Below are positions 10,303 through 19,664 of a stretch of 42,003 nt of DNA, piece after piece. The DNA is taken from positions 1 to 42,003 of the forward strand of contig JAMPIQ010000016.1 in the NCBI GenBank assembly GCA_024699855.1. The letters are read 5' to 3'. The stretch is from Aphelenchoides besseyi. Its lineage: Eukaryota; Nematoda; Chromadorea; Rhabditida; Aphelenchoididae. A program made the translations under genes and the position numbers. Below the pieces are notes generated by a model. That model worked only from the letters and a program-made list of their open reading frames with translations, did not search any database and was not told where the DNA came from. Within the stretch, counting starts at the first letter, position 1. Each line of letters starts with the position of its first letter.

Positions 10303-10320
10303 GGCCGGGTGCGCCCGGCC
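10303..10320 (+). other. Hairpin between fdsA and fdsD
   Basis: Arms GGCCGGG and CCCGGCC with a TGCG tetraloop, 4 nt after the fdsA stop. No T-run follows, so it is more likely an mRNA-stabilising or partial-attenuation hairpin than a full terminator. Confidence 0.55.
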
Positions 10321-10369
10321 TTGTCACACACAGAGGCGTCGGCCAGCAGCCGGCGCGGGGGAAGGGGTC

Positions 10370-10714
10370 ATGTTGCTCAACCACACCGATGAAAAGCTGG
10401 TGAGAATGGCGAACCAGATCGCGACGTTTTTTCTGTCGCAGCCGGAAGATATTCGCATCGAAGGTGTCGCCACCCACATCAACAAGTTCTGGGAACCGCG
10501 CATGCGACGCCGGTTCTTCGAGATGGTGGATGCCGGGGCAGGTGATTTTCTCCCGCTTGTGCTTGCTGCGTCGAAGAAGATCAAGCGGCCCGACGATCCG
10601 GCGGCCGATGCCGTGGGCCTCGGCGACGATGCCAAGGGCGCGCCGGGCGGCAAAGGACCGATTGCGGGCGAGTCCCTTTCGGAGCCGAGCGTCCCGGAAA
10701 GCACAGACGCTTGA
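10370..10714 (+). CDS. fdsD: Formate dehydrogenase delta subunit
   Basis: Small FdsD protein, 114 aa. It recruits formate dehydrogenase maturation or holoenzyme assembly in characterised FdsABG systems. The conserved part is residues 1-75: RMANQIATFF, a stretch HINKFWEPRMRRRFF, then FLPLVLAAS. The C-terminal tail is Gly/Asp/Pro-rich and variable. The RBS is the purine run before 10370 (GGGGAAGGGG). In Cupriavidus-type operons fdsC (FdhD sulfurtransferase) lies between fdsA and fdsD; here the 71-nt gap leaves no room for it. Confidence 0.93.
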   Translation: MLLNHTDEKLVRMANQIATFFLSQPEDIRIEGVATHINKFWEPRMRRRFFEMVDAGAGDFLPLVLAASKKIKRPDDPAADAVGLGDDAKGAPGGKGPIAGESLSEPSVPESTDA

Positions 10715-10772
10715 GCGGCGCGACCGCAAAATCACATTTTCGGCCGGACGGGGGACGTTCGGCGATATCGGT

Positions 10773-10792
10773 GTTCGCCCGGCGGGGCGAAC
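10773..10792 (+). other. Hairpin between fdsD and the OFA transporter
   Basis: Arms GTTCGCCC and GGGCGAAC with a GGCG loop form a perfect eight-pair stem. It is not followed by T's, so read-through into the transporter is possible. It resembles the hairpin after fdsA in size and GC loop. Confidence 0.5.
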
Positions 10793-10829
10793 GTGACATG
10801 TCCAGACATCCACGAGGGAGGTAATGTCA

Positions 10830-12483
10830 ATGGCAGTAGCAGGTGCGACAGCGGGAGAGGCGGCGCAAGCCGGGTTTTTGGACCGCGAACGAATAATTGC
10901 AAGACCGGGTTTCAATCGCTGGCTGGTGCCGCCGGCGGCCCCTGCCATTCATCTTTGCATCGGCATGGCCTATGGCTTCAGCGTGTTCTGGCTGCCGCTG
11001 TCGAAGGCGCTGCCGGCCACGGACCCCAGTTGCTCCAGCCTCACCCTTCTGGGGGCGCTGTTCACCACTGAGTGCAACTGGCGCGTGGCCGATCTCGGCT
11101 GGATCTATACGCTTTTCTTCGTTCTTCTCGGCTGCTCGGCGGCCATCTGGGGCGGCTGGCTGGAAAGAGTGGGGCCGCGCAAGGCCGGCTTCGTTTCCGC
11201 CTGCTGCTGGTGCGGCGGCATTCTGGTGGCGGCAGTCGGCGTCATCACGCATCAGCTGTGGCTGATGTGGCTGGGCGCCGGCGTCATCGGCGGTATCGGC
11301 CTCGGCCTTGGCTATATTTCGCCCGTATCGACGCTGATCAAATGGTTCCCGGACCGTCGCGGCATGGCGACGGGCATGGCCATCATGGGTTTCGGCGGTG
11401 GTGCGATGATCGGCGCGCCGCTTGCTAATCTGCTGATGAACAACTTCAAGACGGACGTTTCGGTCGGCGTCTGGCAGACTTTCGTCGTCATGGCCCTGAT
11501 CTATTTCGTCTTCATGATGGCGGGGCGCTTTCGGTTACCGCATTCCGCCATCGGGCTGGCGTCCGGAAGGCTGGACCGCGCCTTCCGCCAAAAGCGCCAT
11601 GATAACCCATCGCCACGTGCATCTGCGCGATGCACATAAGACGCCGCAGTTCTGGCTCATCTGGGCGGTGCTGTGCCTCAACGTTTCGGCAGGTATCGGC
11701 GTTATCGGCATGGCCTCGCCCATGCTACAGGAAATCTTCGCGGGCTCGCTGATCGGCTTGCCGGGCGTGGGCTTTGCGGATCTGGATGCCGGGCAGAAGG
11801 CGCAGATTGCGGCCATTGCTGCCGGTTTCACCGGGCTGCTTTCACTGTTCAACATCGGCGGCCGCTTCTTCTGGGCGTCGATGTCCGACAAGATCGGCCG
11901 CAAGAACACTTATTTCTGCTTCTTTATTCTCGGCATCATTCTTTATGCGCTGGCGCCGACGCTTGCGACGATGGGCAACAAGGCGCTCTTCGTTCTCGCC
12001 TTCGGTATCATCCTGTCGATGTATGGCGGTGGTTTTGCGACCATTCCCGCTTATCTCGCCGATATTTTCGGCACCCAGTTCGTCGGCGCAATCCACGGCC
12101 GCCTGCTGACGGCGTGGGCGACTGCGGGCATCGCCGGCCCTGTCGTCGTCAACTACATCCGTGAGGCGCAGATCGCGGCGGGCGTGGCGCCAGGACCCGC
12201 GCTCTACACCAGCACCATGTATATTCTGGCGGGCATGCTGGCGATCGGCCTCGTGGCCAATGCCTTCGTGCGGCCGCTTTCGGACAAGTGGTTCATGTCG
12301 GATGCGGAGGTCGCGACGCTGCAGGCAAAGACGGCGGCCGCCAATGCCGGCCCGACAGGCTCCTTCGGCATCGGACGTGGCGGGCTGGACACCAAGGCGG
12401 CACTTGCCTGGGTTGCTGTCGGTATTCCGCTTCTGTGGGGCGTATGGGTTACCGTGAAGAGCAGCCTTGCACTCTTCGGCTGA
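10830..12483 (+). CDS. OFA (oxalate/formate antiporter) family MFS transporter (one frameshift)
   Basis: Twelve-helix major facilitator of the oxalate:formate antiporter family, inner membrane, about 550 aa after correction. Features include the N-terminal helix around IHLCIGMAYGFSVFWLPLSKAL, the loop 2-3 region WGGWLERVGPRKAG, GLGYISPVSTLIKWFPDRRGMATGMAIMGFGGG (split over nt ~11310-11410), and RFFWASMSDKIGRKNTY in the second half. The frame breaks at ~11524, where GGGG has one surplus G. An ATG at 10824 is also in frame, but the GGGAGG at 10816-10821 is correctly spaced only for 10830. Placement directly after fdsGBAD suggests formate or oxalate exchange feeding the dehydrogenase. Confidence 0.9.
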
Positions 12484-12502
12484 GGCAATCAGGCCCGGAA
12501 AG

Positions 12503-12529
12503 CATATGCCGGCTCATGGCCGGCATATG
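12503..12529. terminator. Palindromic hairpin between convergent genes
   Basis: Arms CATATGCCGG (12503-12512) and CCGGCATATG (12520-12529) with a 7-nt loop form a perfect ten-pair stem. It lies 20 nt after the OFA transporter stop and before the convergent DapA-like gene. There is no strong T-run on either strand, so it may work with Rho. Confidence 0.6.
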
Positions 12530-12573
12530 ATCTGATAAAAGCGAAAACGTGCAGCTTGCCGGTACGGCGTCCA

Positions 12574-13470
12574 TCAACGCCAGCTGGCAAGCAGTCCTTC
12601 GAGTGTTGCGCGGTCTTCTTTGTCCAGACGGGCAAGTCCCGGCGCACGCACGGGGCCAACCTTCATCCCCAGAATTTCCATGGCTTCCTTCACCACGGTC
12701 ACGTTTGCGCCGTTGCGATATCGTGTCCGCAGCCGTTCGAACAATTCGATCTTTTCGATGATCTTCCGTGCGGCCGGGAAATTGCCGGCCGTCAGGGCGT
12801 CGTGAACCTGCAGCGAAAATTGCGGCGCGACATTGACGAGACCGGATGTAAAGCCGCGCGCACCAACCGCCGCGAAGGCAGGCGCCCAGCTTTCAGCCAG
12901 TCCACAGACATATAGAGCGCCGTTCGGATCGGAAGCGGCAATCGCGCGCGACAGAAGCATGATGTCGGTCGTCGCGAACTTGATGCCGGCGACATTCGGG
13001 TGGCCGGCGAGCCTTACCATGTCATCGACCGAAAAGCCGTCCGCCCGGACATAGGCGACCAGCGGCAATTCGCTGCCCTCCGCAAGGCCGATAAAATAGT
13101 CGATCTGCGATTGCGGGGCTGCAAAAGGGTCGACCGGCTGATGCGACATGACGGCGGATGCGCCCATTTCTTTTGCCTGACGCGCCATGGAGAGCGCCTC
13201 GCGCTGCGAGCGGCCAATCGCCGCCGTAACCGGGGCTTTGCCGCTGACGCCTTTTATCGCAGCCTCATAAACCTTCAGAATTTCCGCGGGCGTCAAGGCG
13301 TAGAATTCGCCCGTATTGCCCGCCGCGACGATATTGTGGATGCCTGCCTTCGCGACGCGGGCGTAAACCTCGGCGGTAACACCGGTCTCCACTTCGCCGC
13401 TTGCATCGTAAGCCGTTACCGGAACACCGGAGATGCCCTGCAGGGCCTGGCGAAAATCGAATGTCGTCAT
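12574..13470 (-). CDS. DapA-family (dihydrodipicolinate synthase-like) sugar-acid lyase/dehydratase
   Basis: Class I (Schiff-base) TIM-barrel lyase of the DHDPS/N-acetylneuraminate lyase superfamily, 298 aa. Seen: GNTGEF near residue 54 in the position of the substrate-carboxylate loop, a Tyr in PLVAYVRADG (the usual YNIP is changed), and the Schiff-base Lys in GIKFATTD near residue 165. The ATG at 13470 follows AAGGAA at 8 nt; a TTG one codon upstream is less likely. Neighbours (lactonase, enolase-type dehydratase, epimerase) point to a 2-keto-3-deoxy-sugar-acid aldolase or a 5-dehydro-4-deoxyglucarate-type dehydratase rather than lysine synthesis. Substrate not determinable. Confidence 0.85.
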   Translation of the reverse strand: MTTFDFRQALQGISGVPVTAYDASGEVETGVTAEVYARVAKAGIHNIVAAGNTGEFYALTPAEILKVYEAAIKGVSGKAPVTAAIGRSQREALSMARQAKEMGASAVMSHQPVDPFAAPQSQIDYFIGLAEGSELPLVAYVRADGFSVDDMVRLAGHPNVAGIKFATTDIMLLSRAIAASDPNGALYVCGLAESWAPAFAAVGARGFTSGLVNVAPQFSLQVHDALTAGNFPAARKIIEKIELFERLRTRYRNGANVTVVKEAMEILGMKVGPVRAPGLARLDKEDRATLEGLLASWR

Positions 13471-13501
13471 CAACTGGGTTCCTTAAGATCAAAAGTCATC
13501 T

Positions 13502-14383
13502 TCAGATGGAGAATTTGTGAACGGGTGTGCCGGCGACCGGGGCATCGAATGCGACAACCGTGCCTGCGGTGGTTATTCCGTCCGTCTCGGTGACGAGACT
13601 TGTGAGGTAGATCGTCTTGAGGTCGGGACCGCCGAAACACGGCATGGTCGGCCCCTTGAACGGCAGCCTGTAAATCTCGAACAATTCGCCGTCCGGTGAA
13701 AAGCGGTTGAGACGTCCCGCCTGAACGCCGGCGCTCCAGTAACAGCCTTCGCAATCGGTCGCCGCACCGTCCGGCCTGCCTTCATCCGGCGCGAAATCGT
13801 GCAGGCGTTCGGCCGGGCCGATCCTGCCGGTCGCGACATCGAAATCGAATGCCTGATACATGAGGCCGCTGCTGTCGGAGTGGTACATGCGCCTGCCGTC
13901 CGGGCTCCAGGCAAGCCCGTTCGATGTGAACATGTCGCCATCGATGATGCATTCGATGCCGCCATCCGGGGCGACGCGATAGAGGCGTGCATTGCCTGTC
14001 TGTATCGCGGCCTCGTCGCGGGTCCCCACCCAGAAGTGGCCGTCCGGACCGACTTTTCCGTCGTTGAGGCGGCTGTCCGGCCGCCCGTCGTCCGGATCGC
14101 AGAGAGGATCGAGCTTGCCGCTCGCGGGATCGAGAAGATGCACGCCGGTCTTGAGGCCCGCCACGATCAAGCCATTGTCGCAAAGGCCGAGACAGCCCAC
14201 TTGAGCGGGCATGTCGTATCTGTCGAGTTTTCCACCGGGATGCAGGCGGAAAATGGCGGGCGCGAGAATATCGACGAACCACAGATCGCCGGTTCGCTCG
14301 TCCCAGGCAGGCGATTCGCCGACCTTCAGCGGGGTATCGATCAGGGAACGGAGCTTCGGTTCTATGATGTGTGGCTGGCTCAC
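13502..14383 (-). CDS. SMP-30/gluconolactonase family sugar lactonase
   Basis: Six-bladed beta-propeller lactonase, 293 aa, which hydrolyses aldonolactones to aldonic acids. The metal-binding pattern of the family is present: E23 (GESPAWDE), N107 in RLNDGKVGPDG, N155 (SNGLAWSPDG) and D205 (RPDGAATD). The C-terminal part has the typical KTIYLTS strand. The start is GTG at 14383 behind GAGAGGA. It is in the same minus-strand unit as the DapA-like gene (31 nt apart) and the GntR gene. It probably opens the lactone made by a sugar dehydrogenase that is not in this window. Confidence 0.9.
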   Translation of the reverse strand: MSQPHIIEPKLRSLIDTPLKVGESPAWDERTGDLWFVDILAPAIFRLHPGGKLDRYDMPAQVGCLGLCDNGLIVAGLKTGVHLLDPASGKLDPLCDPDDGRPDSRLNDGKVGPDGHFWVGTRDEAAIQTGNARLYRVAPDGGIECIIDGDMFTSNGLAWSPDGRRMYHSDSSGLMYQAFDFDVATGRIGPAERLHDFAPDEGRPDGAATDCEGCYWSAGVQAGRLNRFSPDGELFEIYRLPFKGPTMPCFGGPDLKTIYLTSLVTETDGITTAGTVVAFDAPVAGTPVHKFSI

Positions 14384-14441
14384 TGGTTCCTCTCCCTCAT
14401 CCGCCCTTTATGATTCTGTTTTCGTCATTGCAGGATGCGGC

Positions 14442-15161
14442 CTAGCTGCCGACGCCCTGAAACATGCGGGCGCGCGCCTTCAATATGTGGTCTTTCATCG
14501 CGTCATGCGCCGCCTGCTCGCGCCGCGCAAAAATCGCTTCCACGATGGCCGTGTGCTCGTTCTGGACTTCGCGCACATGCTGCGGCGTCCGCTTGAGGCT
14601 GAGGCTGCGTGTCACCGACTGGCCGATGGCGAAATGGGGCTTGAACCAGATCCGCACCGTGATGTGGAACTGGTTATGGCTCGCCTTCGCGATGGCTTCG
14701 TGCAGGGCGAAGTCTTCCTCCGCGCCGAGATCGTTGCGTTCTAGACATTGTTCCAGCGCGGCAATCGCCTGCTCGATCCGCAACCTGTCCGCGGCCTGCC
14801 AGTTGCGCGCCGCAAGCTCAGCCGCGGAAGCCTCCAATCCGGCCCTGAACTCAAAAAAACGCTGCACGTCGGCCAGCGAGCCGACCGGCACCTGTTGCAA
14901 CACGGAAGAATCCGGCTGCTGGCGTACATAGGAACCGGATCCCTTTTGCGAAACGATAAGCTCGTCGTTCCGAAGCCGCTCCAGCGCTTCCCGCACAACC
15001 GGCCGCGACGCGCCAAACAGCGACGCCAGATTCTGTTCCGATGGCAACCGCTCGTTCACGGGAAACCGCCCGTCCGAAATCATGCCCACGATTTTTTCGT
15101 AGATGATGTCGCTCAGCCGAGTCTCGCCTCGAGCGGCGGCAGATGCAGTGTGATTGTCCAT
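14442..15161 (-). CDS. GntR/FadR-subfamily (FCD) regulator of the sugar-acid locus
   Basis: 239-aa transcription factor. The N-terminal winged helix (residues ~17-82) contains ISDGRFPVNERLPSEQNLA, ASRPVVREALERL and the wing QKGSGSYV. The C-terminal FCD domain (from ~95) has FEFRAGLEASAAELAA, DFALHEAIAKASHN and a final HTAIVEAIFARR...HDAMKDH helix with the His/Asp positions typical of metal-binding FCD proteins. It is divergent from the ABC operon starting at 15463 and co-directional with the lactonase and lyase genes. It probably represses both units until a sugar-acid ligand binds. Confidence 0.92.
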   Translation of the reverse strand: MDNHTASAAARGETRLSDIIYEKIVGMISDGRFPVNERLPSEQNLASLFGASRPVVREALERLRNDELIVSQKGSGSYVRQQPDSSVLQQVPVGSLADVQRFFEFRAGLEASAAELAARNWQAADRLRIEQAIAALEQCLERNDLGAEEDFALHEAIAKASHNQFHITVRIWFKPHFAIGQSVTRSLSLKRTPQHVREVQNEHTAIVEAIFARREQAAHDAMKDHILKARARMFQGVGS

Positions 15162-15331
15162 CAGCAGCCCTTCCGTTGCAAATCGCTGAAGTTAATGGGT
15201 TTCCTGCATTTCAATCGCAACAGAAATACGGGGGTTTTTGTGAGCGAGAGGGCTGTCCTGCCGATTTTTTCTTCAAGCCTGATCCTGAAAACCGGCCTAC
15301 AAATAAAAAAGATGTAAAAATCTGTCAATAC

Positions 15332-15360
15332 TTGTAATCATCTGAAAACGCTCATATGGT
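15332..15360 (+). promoter_or_regulatory. Candidate sigma70 promoter of the ABC/sugar-acid operon
   Basis: TTGTAA (15332-15337) and TATGGT (15355-15360) are separated by 17 nt, each matching four of six consensus bases, in the AT-rich divergent region about 100 nt before the binding-protein gene. Partial arms AGATG (15310-15314) and CATCT (15338-15342) flank the -35 and could belong to the GntR site. Tentative. Confidence 0.35.
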
Positions 15361-15462
15361 CTGCCCCTGCCGATGGAGGATCGGCGTGCTGGCTGGCCGG
15401 GAGGGCCGTCGCGGTTCGGTGGAAGCCGTTTCGCTGCCGGTGATTTTTTGGGAGGATTGTCG

Positions 15463-17415
15463 ATGCGCGATGGCGAAGCATTTTCACTGGGCGTAACGCG
15501 CCGAACCTTTATGGCGGGTGTTGGCGGCGTGGCCGCCCTTTCCGTCATCGGGACCTCGGCGCGGGCTGCCGCCGGCAAGCAGGCGCCGGAACTGGAGGCG
15601 CTGGTAAAGGACGGCAAATTGCCGCCTTTGGCCGAACGTCTGCCGAAAAATCCGATGGTGGTGACGCCGCACGAGAAAATCGGCACCTATGGCGGCACAT
15701 TGCGCCGTGGCCTGCGCGGTTCGTCGGACCATAACGGCATCCTGCGCATGGTCGGCAATCAGGGCCTTGTCCGCTGGAACATGGATTTCACCGAGGTTCT
15801 GCCGAACCTTGCGGTGAAATGGGAAGTCAACGACGATGCCTCGCAATTCACCTTCCATTTGCTGGAGGGTGCTAAATGGTCGGACGGCCACCCCTTCACC
15901 GCCGATGACGTGGTGTTCGCCATCGAGGACTGCATCAAGAACAAGGAGCTTTACAGCGCCACGCCGGCGCAGCTTTCCGTGGCCGGCAAGGCGGTCGATG
16001 TCGAAAAAGTCGACGATTTCACGGTAAAGTTCAAATTCGCAGCGCCGAATGCGCTTTATCTCGAAAACCTCGCCACGCCGCTCGGCCAGCATCCGACGCT
16101 GTTTCCCAAACACTATTGCAGCAAGTTCCTGCCGAAATACAACACGGCGCTCGATGCCGATGTGAAGGCGGCGGGTGTATCGAGCTGGACCGAACTGTTC
16201 CGCGCCAAATGCGGAGATATCGAAATTCCGTCCCGCTGGTCGAATGTCGACAAGCCAACGCTGGACCCGTGGGTGGTGAAGGAGCCTTATTCCGGCGGTG
16301 CGACACGCGTGGTCATGACCCGCAACCCTTACTTCTGGCAGGTCGATACCGAAGGCAACCAGTTGCCCTATATCGACGAAATCAATTTCGGCATTTCGCA
16401 GGACGTCGAATCGCTGATGCTGAACGTCATTTCCGGCAAGATCGACATTCAGGAGCGCCATATCAGCGTTCTCGCCAACAAGCCGACCCTGTCGCAGAAC
16501 ATGAAAAAGGGTGACTACCGCCTGCTGACCTTGGTGCCGTCTGCCGCGCAGCAGTGCCAGATTTACCTCAACATCACCCACAAAGACCCGGCGATGCGCA
16601 AAATGTTCGCCGACAAGTCCTTCCGTCAGGCATTGTCCATTGCGCTCAACCGGCAGGAAATTATCGACATCGTCTATTTCGGTCAGAGCGAGGGCTATCA
16701 GGCCGGGCCACGCCCGACACATCCCTGGTATAATGAAAAGCTGGCACGGCAATTCACCGAATACGATGCGGACAAGGCGAACGAGCTTCTCGACAAGGCC
16801 GGTTACGACAAGAAGAACGGCAACGGCATGCGGTTGCGGCCTGACGGCCAGCCCGTCTTCTTCTCGATTGACGTCATCCCGACGCTCTATCCCGATCTGG
16901 TCGATGCGCTGGAACTGGTGAAGGCGCAGTGGGCGCAGATCGGCGTTGATATCAAGGTCAACACCATCGAACGCGCGCGCTTTATTATACACGCGGCGAT
17001 GACAACGCCCATGATGCCGCCGTCTGGCCCGGTCCCGGCGGTCTCGATCCGATGCTCGATCCGCGCGATTTCTTCGCCTTCCATCCGCAGGGTTCGCGTT
17101 ACGCCATTCCGTGGGCGCTCTGGTACACCTCGAATGGCCAGAAGGGCGAAGAGCCGCCGGAAAGCCAGAAGCAGCGCTTCAAGCTGTTCGATGAGGCGCG
17201 CTCGACAGCCGACCTTGCCAAGCGCGGCGAGAAGATGAAGCAGATTTTCGACATTGCGGCGGAAGAGTTCGAGACAATCGGCCTCTGCCTTGCTGTGGGG
17301 CGGTTTCGGCATCATCCGCAACAATCTGCGCAATGTACCGGAAACGGAACCCGACAGCTGGACCTGGCCCAATCCCGGCCCGGCGCTGCCGCAACAGTTC
17401 ACCTTCACAAGCTGA
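15463..17415 (+). CDS. ABC transporter substrate-binding protein, family 5 (two frameshifts)
   Basis: Periplasmic SBP_bac_5 (peptide/oligosaccharide type) protein, about 649 aa after correction. A Tat signal (RRTFMAGVGG near residue 13, hydrophobic stretch, ARA) precedes the mature protein. Family features: GTYGGTLRRG, WSDGHPFTADDVVFAIED, MRKMFADKSFRQALSIALNRQEIID. The long form resembles family-5 proteins that bind oligosaccharides, but that is inference. The frame breaks at ~16978 (CG surplus) and ~17297 (one surplus G), after which it ends in PGPALPQQFTFTS with stop 17413-17415. The start at 15463 has GGGAGG 8 nt upstream; an upstream ATG at 15373 would hide the Tat motif. Confidence 0.9.
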
Positions 17416-17427
17416 TATCGCCACATG

Positions 17428-17455
17428 GGCGTCGCTGCCGCAACGCGGCGACGCC
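17428..17455 (+). other. Intra-operonic hairpin after the first binding-protein gene
   Basis: A GGCGTC/GACGCC stem continues, after a 3-nt bulge, into GCCGC/GCGGC with an AAC loop. It lies 12 nt downstream of the SBP stop and 80 nt before the permease gene. Hairpins here commonly protect SBP mRNA and lower permease expression. Confidence 0.5.
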
Positions 17456-17535
17456 TCTCAGGTTGTTTCGACCACCCACAGCCGTCTCCTTAGTGGAGGG
17501 CGGCGCGTGCGGCACAATGTGATTGCGAGAACGAC

Positions 17536-18522
17536 ATGCTGCTTTTTATCGTAAAACGCCTGCTGTGGATGATACCGTCCCTGTTTGCCGTCAGTTTCCT
17601 TGCCTTTGTCCTGATCCAGCTGCCGCCCGGCGACTATGTAACGACTTATATCGCCACACTGGCCGCCTCGAACGAGGTCATCGACCACAATACGGCGGCG
17701 CAGCTGCGCGAACGTTTCGGCCTCGATGACCCGATGATCGTGCAATATCTGAAATGGATATGGGGCATCGTCAGCCGCGGTGATTTCGGCATTTCGTTCG
17801 AATGGCAGCAGCCGGTTTCAGGCCTCATCTGGGAGCGCATGGCGCTGACGCTGGTTCTGGCCATCGCAAGCCTTCTTGCAACCTGGGCCATCGCGCTTCC
17901 CATCGGCGTCTTCTCTGCCGTGCGCAAATATTCGATTGGCGATTATCTTTTCACCGCCTTTTCTTTCTTCGGCCTTTCCATACCCTCGTTCCTGCTGGCG
18001 CTGGTGCTGATGTATGTCGCGGCGGTGGAGTTCGGGGCCGATGTCGGCGGGCTGTTTTCAGCCGAATACGAGACCGCCTCATGGAGCATCGCCAAGATGA
18101 TGGACCTGATGGCCCATATCTGGCTGCCGGTCGCCATTCTCGCCGTGTCTTCCACCGCAAGCCTCATACGTGTCATGCGCGCCAATATGCTGGATGAGTT
18201 GCCCAAGCCCTATGTCACCACCGCGCGGGCAAAAGGCTTGTCCGAGTTCAAGCTGCTGACGAAATATCCGCTCAGAATTGCGCTCAATCCGTTCATCTCC
18301 ACCATTGCATGGCTGTTGCCCAATCTCATTTCGGGCTCCGTGGTTGTCGCCATCGTGCTCAATCTGCCGACGGCCGCGCCGCTGCTTCTGCAGTCGCTGA
18401 TGGCGCAGGACATGTATCTCGCTGGCGCTTTCGTGCTGCTGATCTGCGCGCTGACGCTGATCGGTTCGCTGATCAGCGATATCCTGCTTGCGCTGGTCGA
18501 TCCGCGCATCCGTCTCGAATAG
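17536..18522 (+). CDS. ABC transporter permease (DppB/OppB type)
   Basis: Inner-membrane permease, 328 aa, six predicted membrane helices. It starts with the typical LLFIVKRLLWMIPSLF helix, followed by the LPPGDYV segment found in DppB-like proteins. The cytoplasmic EAA loop, which contacts the ATPase, is ANMLDELPKPYVTTARAKGL (residues ~217-236). Second gene of the plus-strand operon, 120 nt after the SBP. The RBS is weak (GAGA). Confidence 0.93.
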   Translation: MLLFIVKRLLWMIPSLFAVSFLAFVLIQLPPGDYVTTYIATLAASNEVIDHNTAAQLRERFGLDDPMIVQYLKWIWGIVSRGDFGISFEWQQPVSGLIWERMALTLVLAIASLLATWAIALPIGVFSAVRKYSIGDYLFTAFSFFGLSIPSFLLALVLMYVAAVEFGADVGGLFSAEYETASWSIAKMMDLMAHIWLPVAILAVSSTASLIRVMRANMLDELPKPYVTTARAKGLSEFKLLTKYPLRIALNPFISTIAWLLPNLISGSVVVAIVLNLPTAAPLLLQSLMAQDMYLAGAFVLLICALTLIGSLISDILLALVDPRIRLE

Positions 18523-18531
18523 GAGGGCGCC

Positions 18532-19656
18532 ATGAGCGATATCACCATGACCACCAATGCCCGGCAGGACCGCGCCGCCGTCGCCTCGCAGTGGCAGCTC
18601 ATCTGGTGGGCCTTCAAGCGCCACAAGCTGGCCATGGCCGCCCTGTTCATCACCATCGCCATGTATATCGTCGCGCTGGTGCCCGGCTTCTTCGCCATCA
18701 ACGATCCGGTGCTGCAGAATGCCCGTGCCACCTTCCATCCGCCGCAGCGCGTCCATTTCATCGACACGACCGAGGGTTTCTCGCTCGGGCTGCATTATTA
18801 CCCGCTGAAGCTGACCCGCAATCCTGAAACGCTGGCGGCGGTCTTCGTCGAAGATACGGCGAAGAAAATCCCGGTCCAGCTTTTCGGTCGCGGTTACGAA
18901 TATTCCGTGTTCGGCCTGTTCACCACGGATATCCACCTGCTGGCCTCCACCGATAAAACGCGCCCGCTCTTCCTTTTCGGCGCGGATCGTCTCGGGCGCG
19001 ATGTCTTCAGCCGCGTAGTGCAGGGTGCCCAGGTTTCTTTGTCCATCGGTCTTGTCGGCGTGTTCTTCTCGCTACTGCTCGGCGTCGTTCTGGGAGGTAT
19101 TTCAGGATATTATGGCGGCCGCATCGATTTCGTCATGCAGCGCGTGATCGACTTCGTGCTGTCGTTGCCCACCATTCCCATCTGGCTGGCGCTGGCCGCC
19201 GCCCTGCCGCAGGGCTGGCCTGCCACGCTGCAATATATGATGATCACTATCATCCTGTCCCTGACCGGCTGGGCGCAGCTTGCCCGCGTCGTGCGCGGCC
19301 GGTTCCTGTCGCTCAGAACCGAAGAATTCGTGGCCGCGGCGCGGCTGGATGGCGTGCCGGAAGGGCGCATCATCTTCCGCCATATGCTGCCCAGTTTTTC
19401 GAGCCACATCATCGCTTCTGTCACCCTTGCGGTTCCGGCCATGATCCTTGCGGAAACATCGCTCTCCTTCCTCGGCCTCGGTCTGCAACCGCCGACCATT
19501 TCCTGGGGCGTACTGCTTCGCGAGGCGCAGAACATCCGCTCCATAGCGACTGCACCCTGGCTGTTCCTGCCCGGTGTGGCGGTCGTCATTGCCGTCATGG
19601 CGCTCAATCTGCTCGGCGACGGCCTGCGCGATGCAGCCGACCCCTATAATAAGTGA
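18532..19656 (+). CDS. ABC transporter permease (DppC/OppC type)
   Basis: Partner permease, 374 aa. After the first membrane helix (residues ~36-60) a long periplasmic insertion of about 100 residues precedes [22 protein letters not shown], the conserved DppC segment. The EAA loop is [19 protein letters not shown]. It ends [13 protein letters not shown] as usual in this family. The RBS AGGAGG overlaps the stop of the preceding permease, indicating tight coupling. The large periplasmic insertion is longer than in dipeptide systems and fits those with long binding proteins. Confidence 0.93.
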   Translation: MSDITMTTNARQDRAAVASQWQLIWWAFKRHKLAMAALFITIAMYIVALVPGFFAINDPVLQNARATFHPPQRVHFIDTTEGFSLGLHYYPLKLTRNPETLAAVFVEDTAKKIPVQLFGRGYEYSVFGLFTTDIHLLASTDKTRPLFLFGADRLGRDVFSRVVQGAQVSLSIGLVGVFFSLLLGVVLGGISGYYGGRIDFVMQRVIDFVLSLPTIPIWLALAAALPQGWPATLQYMMITIILSLTGWAQLARVVRGRFLSLRTEEFVAAARLDGVPEGRIIFRHMLPSFSSHIIASVTLAVPAMILAETSLSFLGLGLQPPTISWGVLLREAQNIRSIATAPWLFLPGVAVVIAVMALNLLGDGLRDAADPYNK

Positions 19657-19664
19657 GGCCCCGG

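Noticed and set aside
7833..10331. Long minus-strand open frame (over 800 codons) opposite fdsA
   Set aside because: It mirrors the fdsA codon pattern of GC-rich DNA, has no family resemblance, and fdsA carries all the expected cofactor motifs on the other strand.
15484..16992. Minus-strand open frame of ~500 codons opposite the first SBP
   Set aside because: Shadow of the SBP reading frame; translation resembles no protein family.
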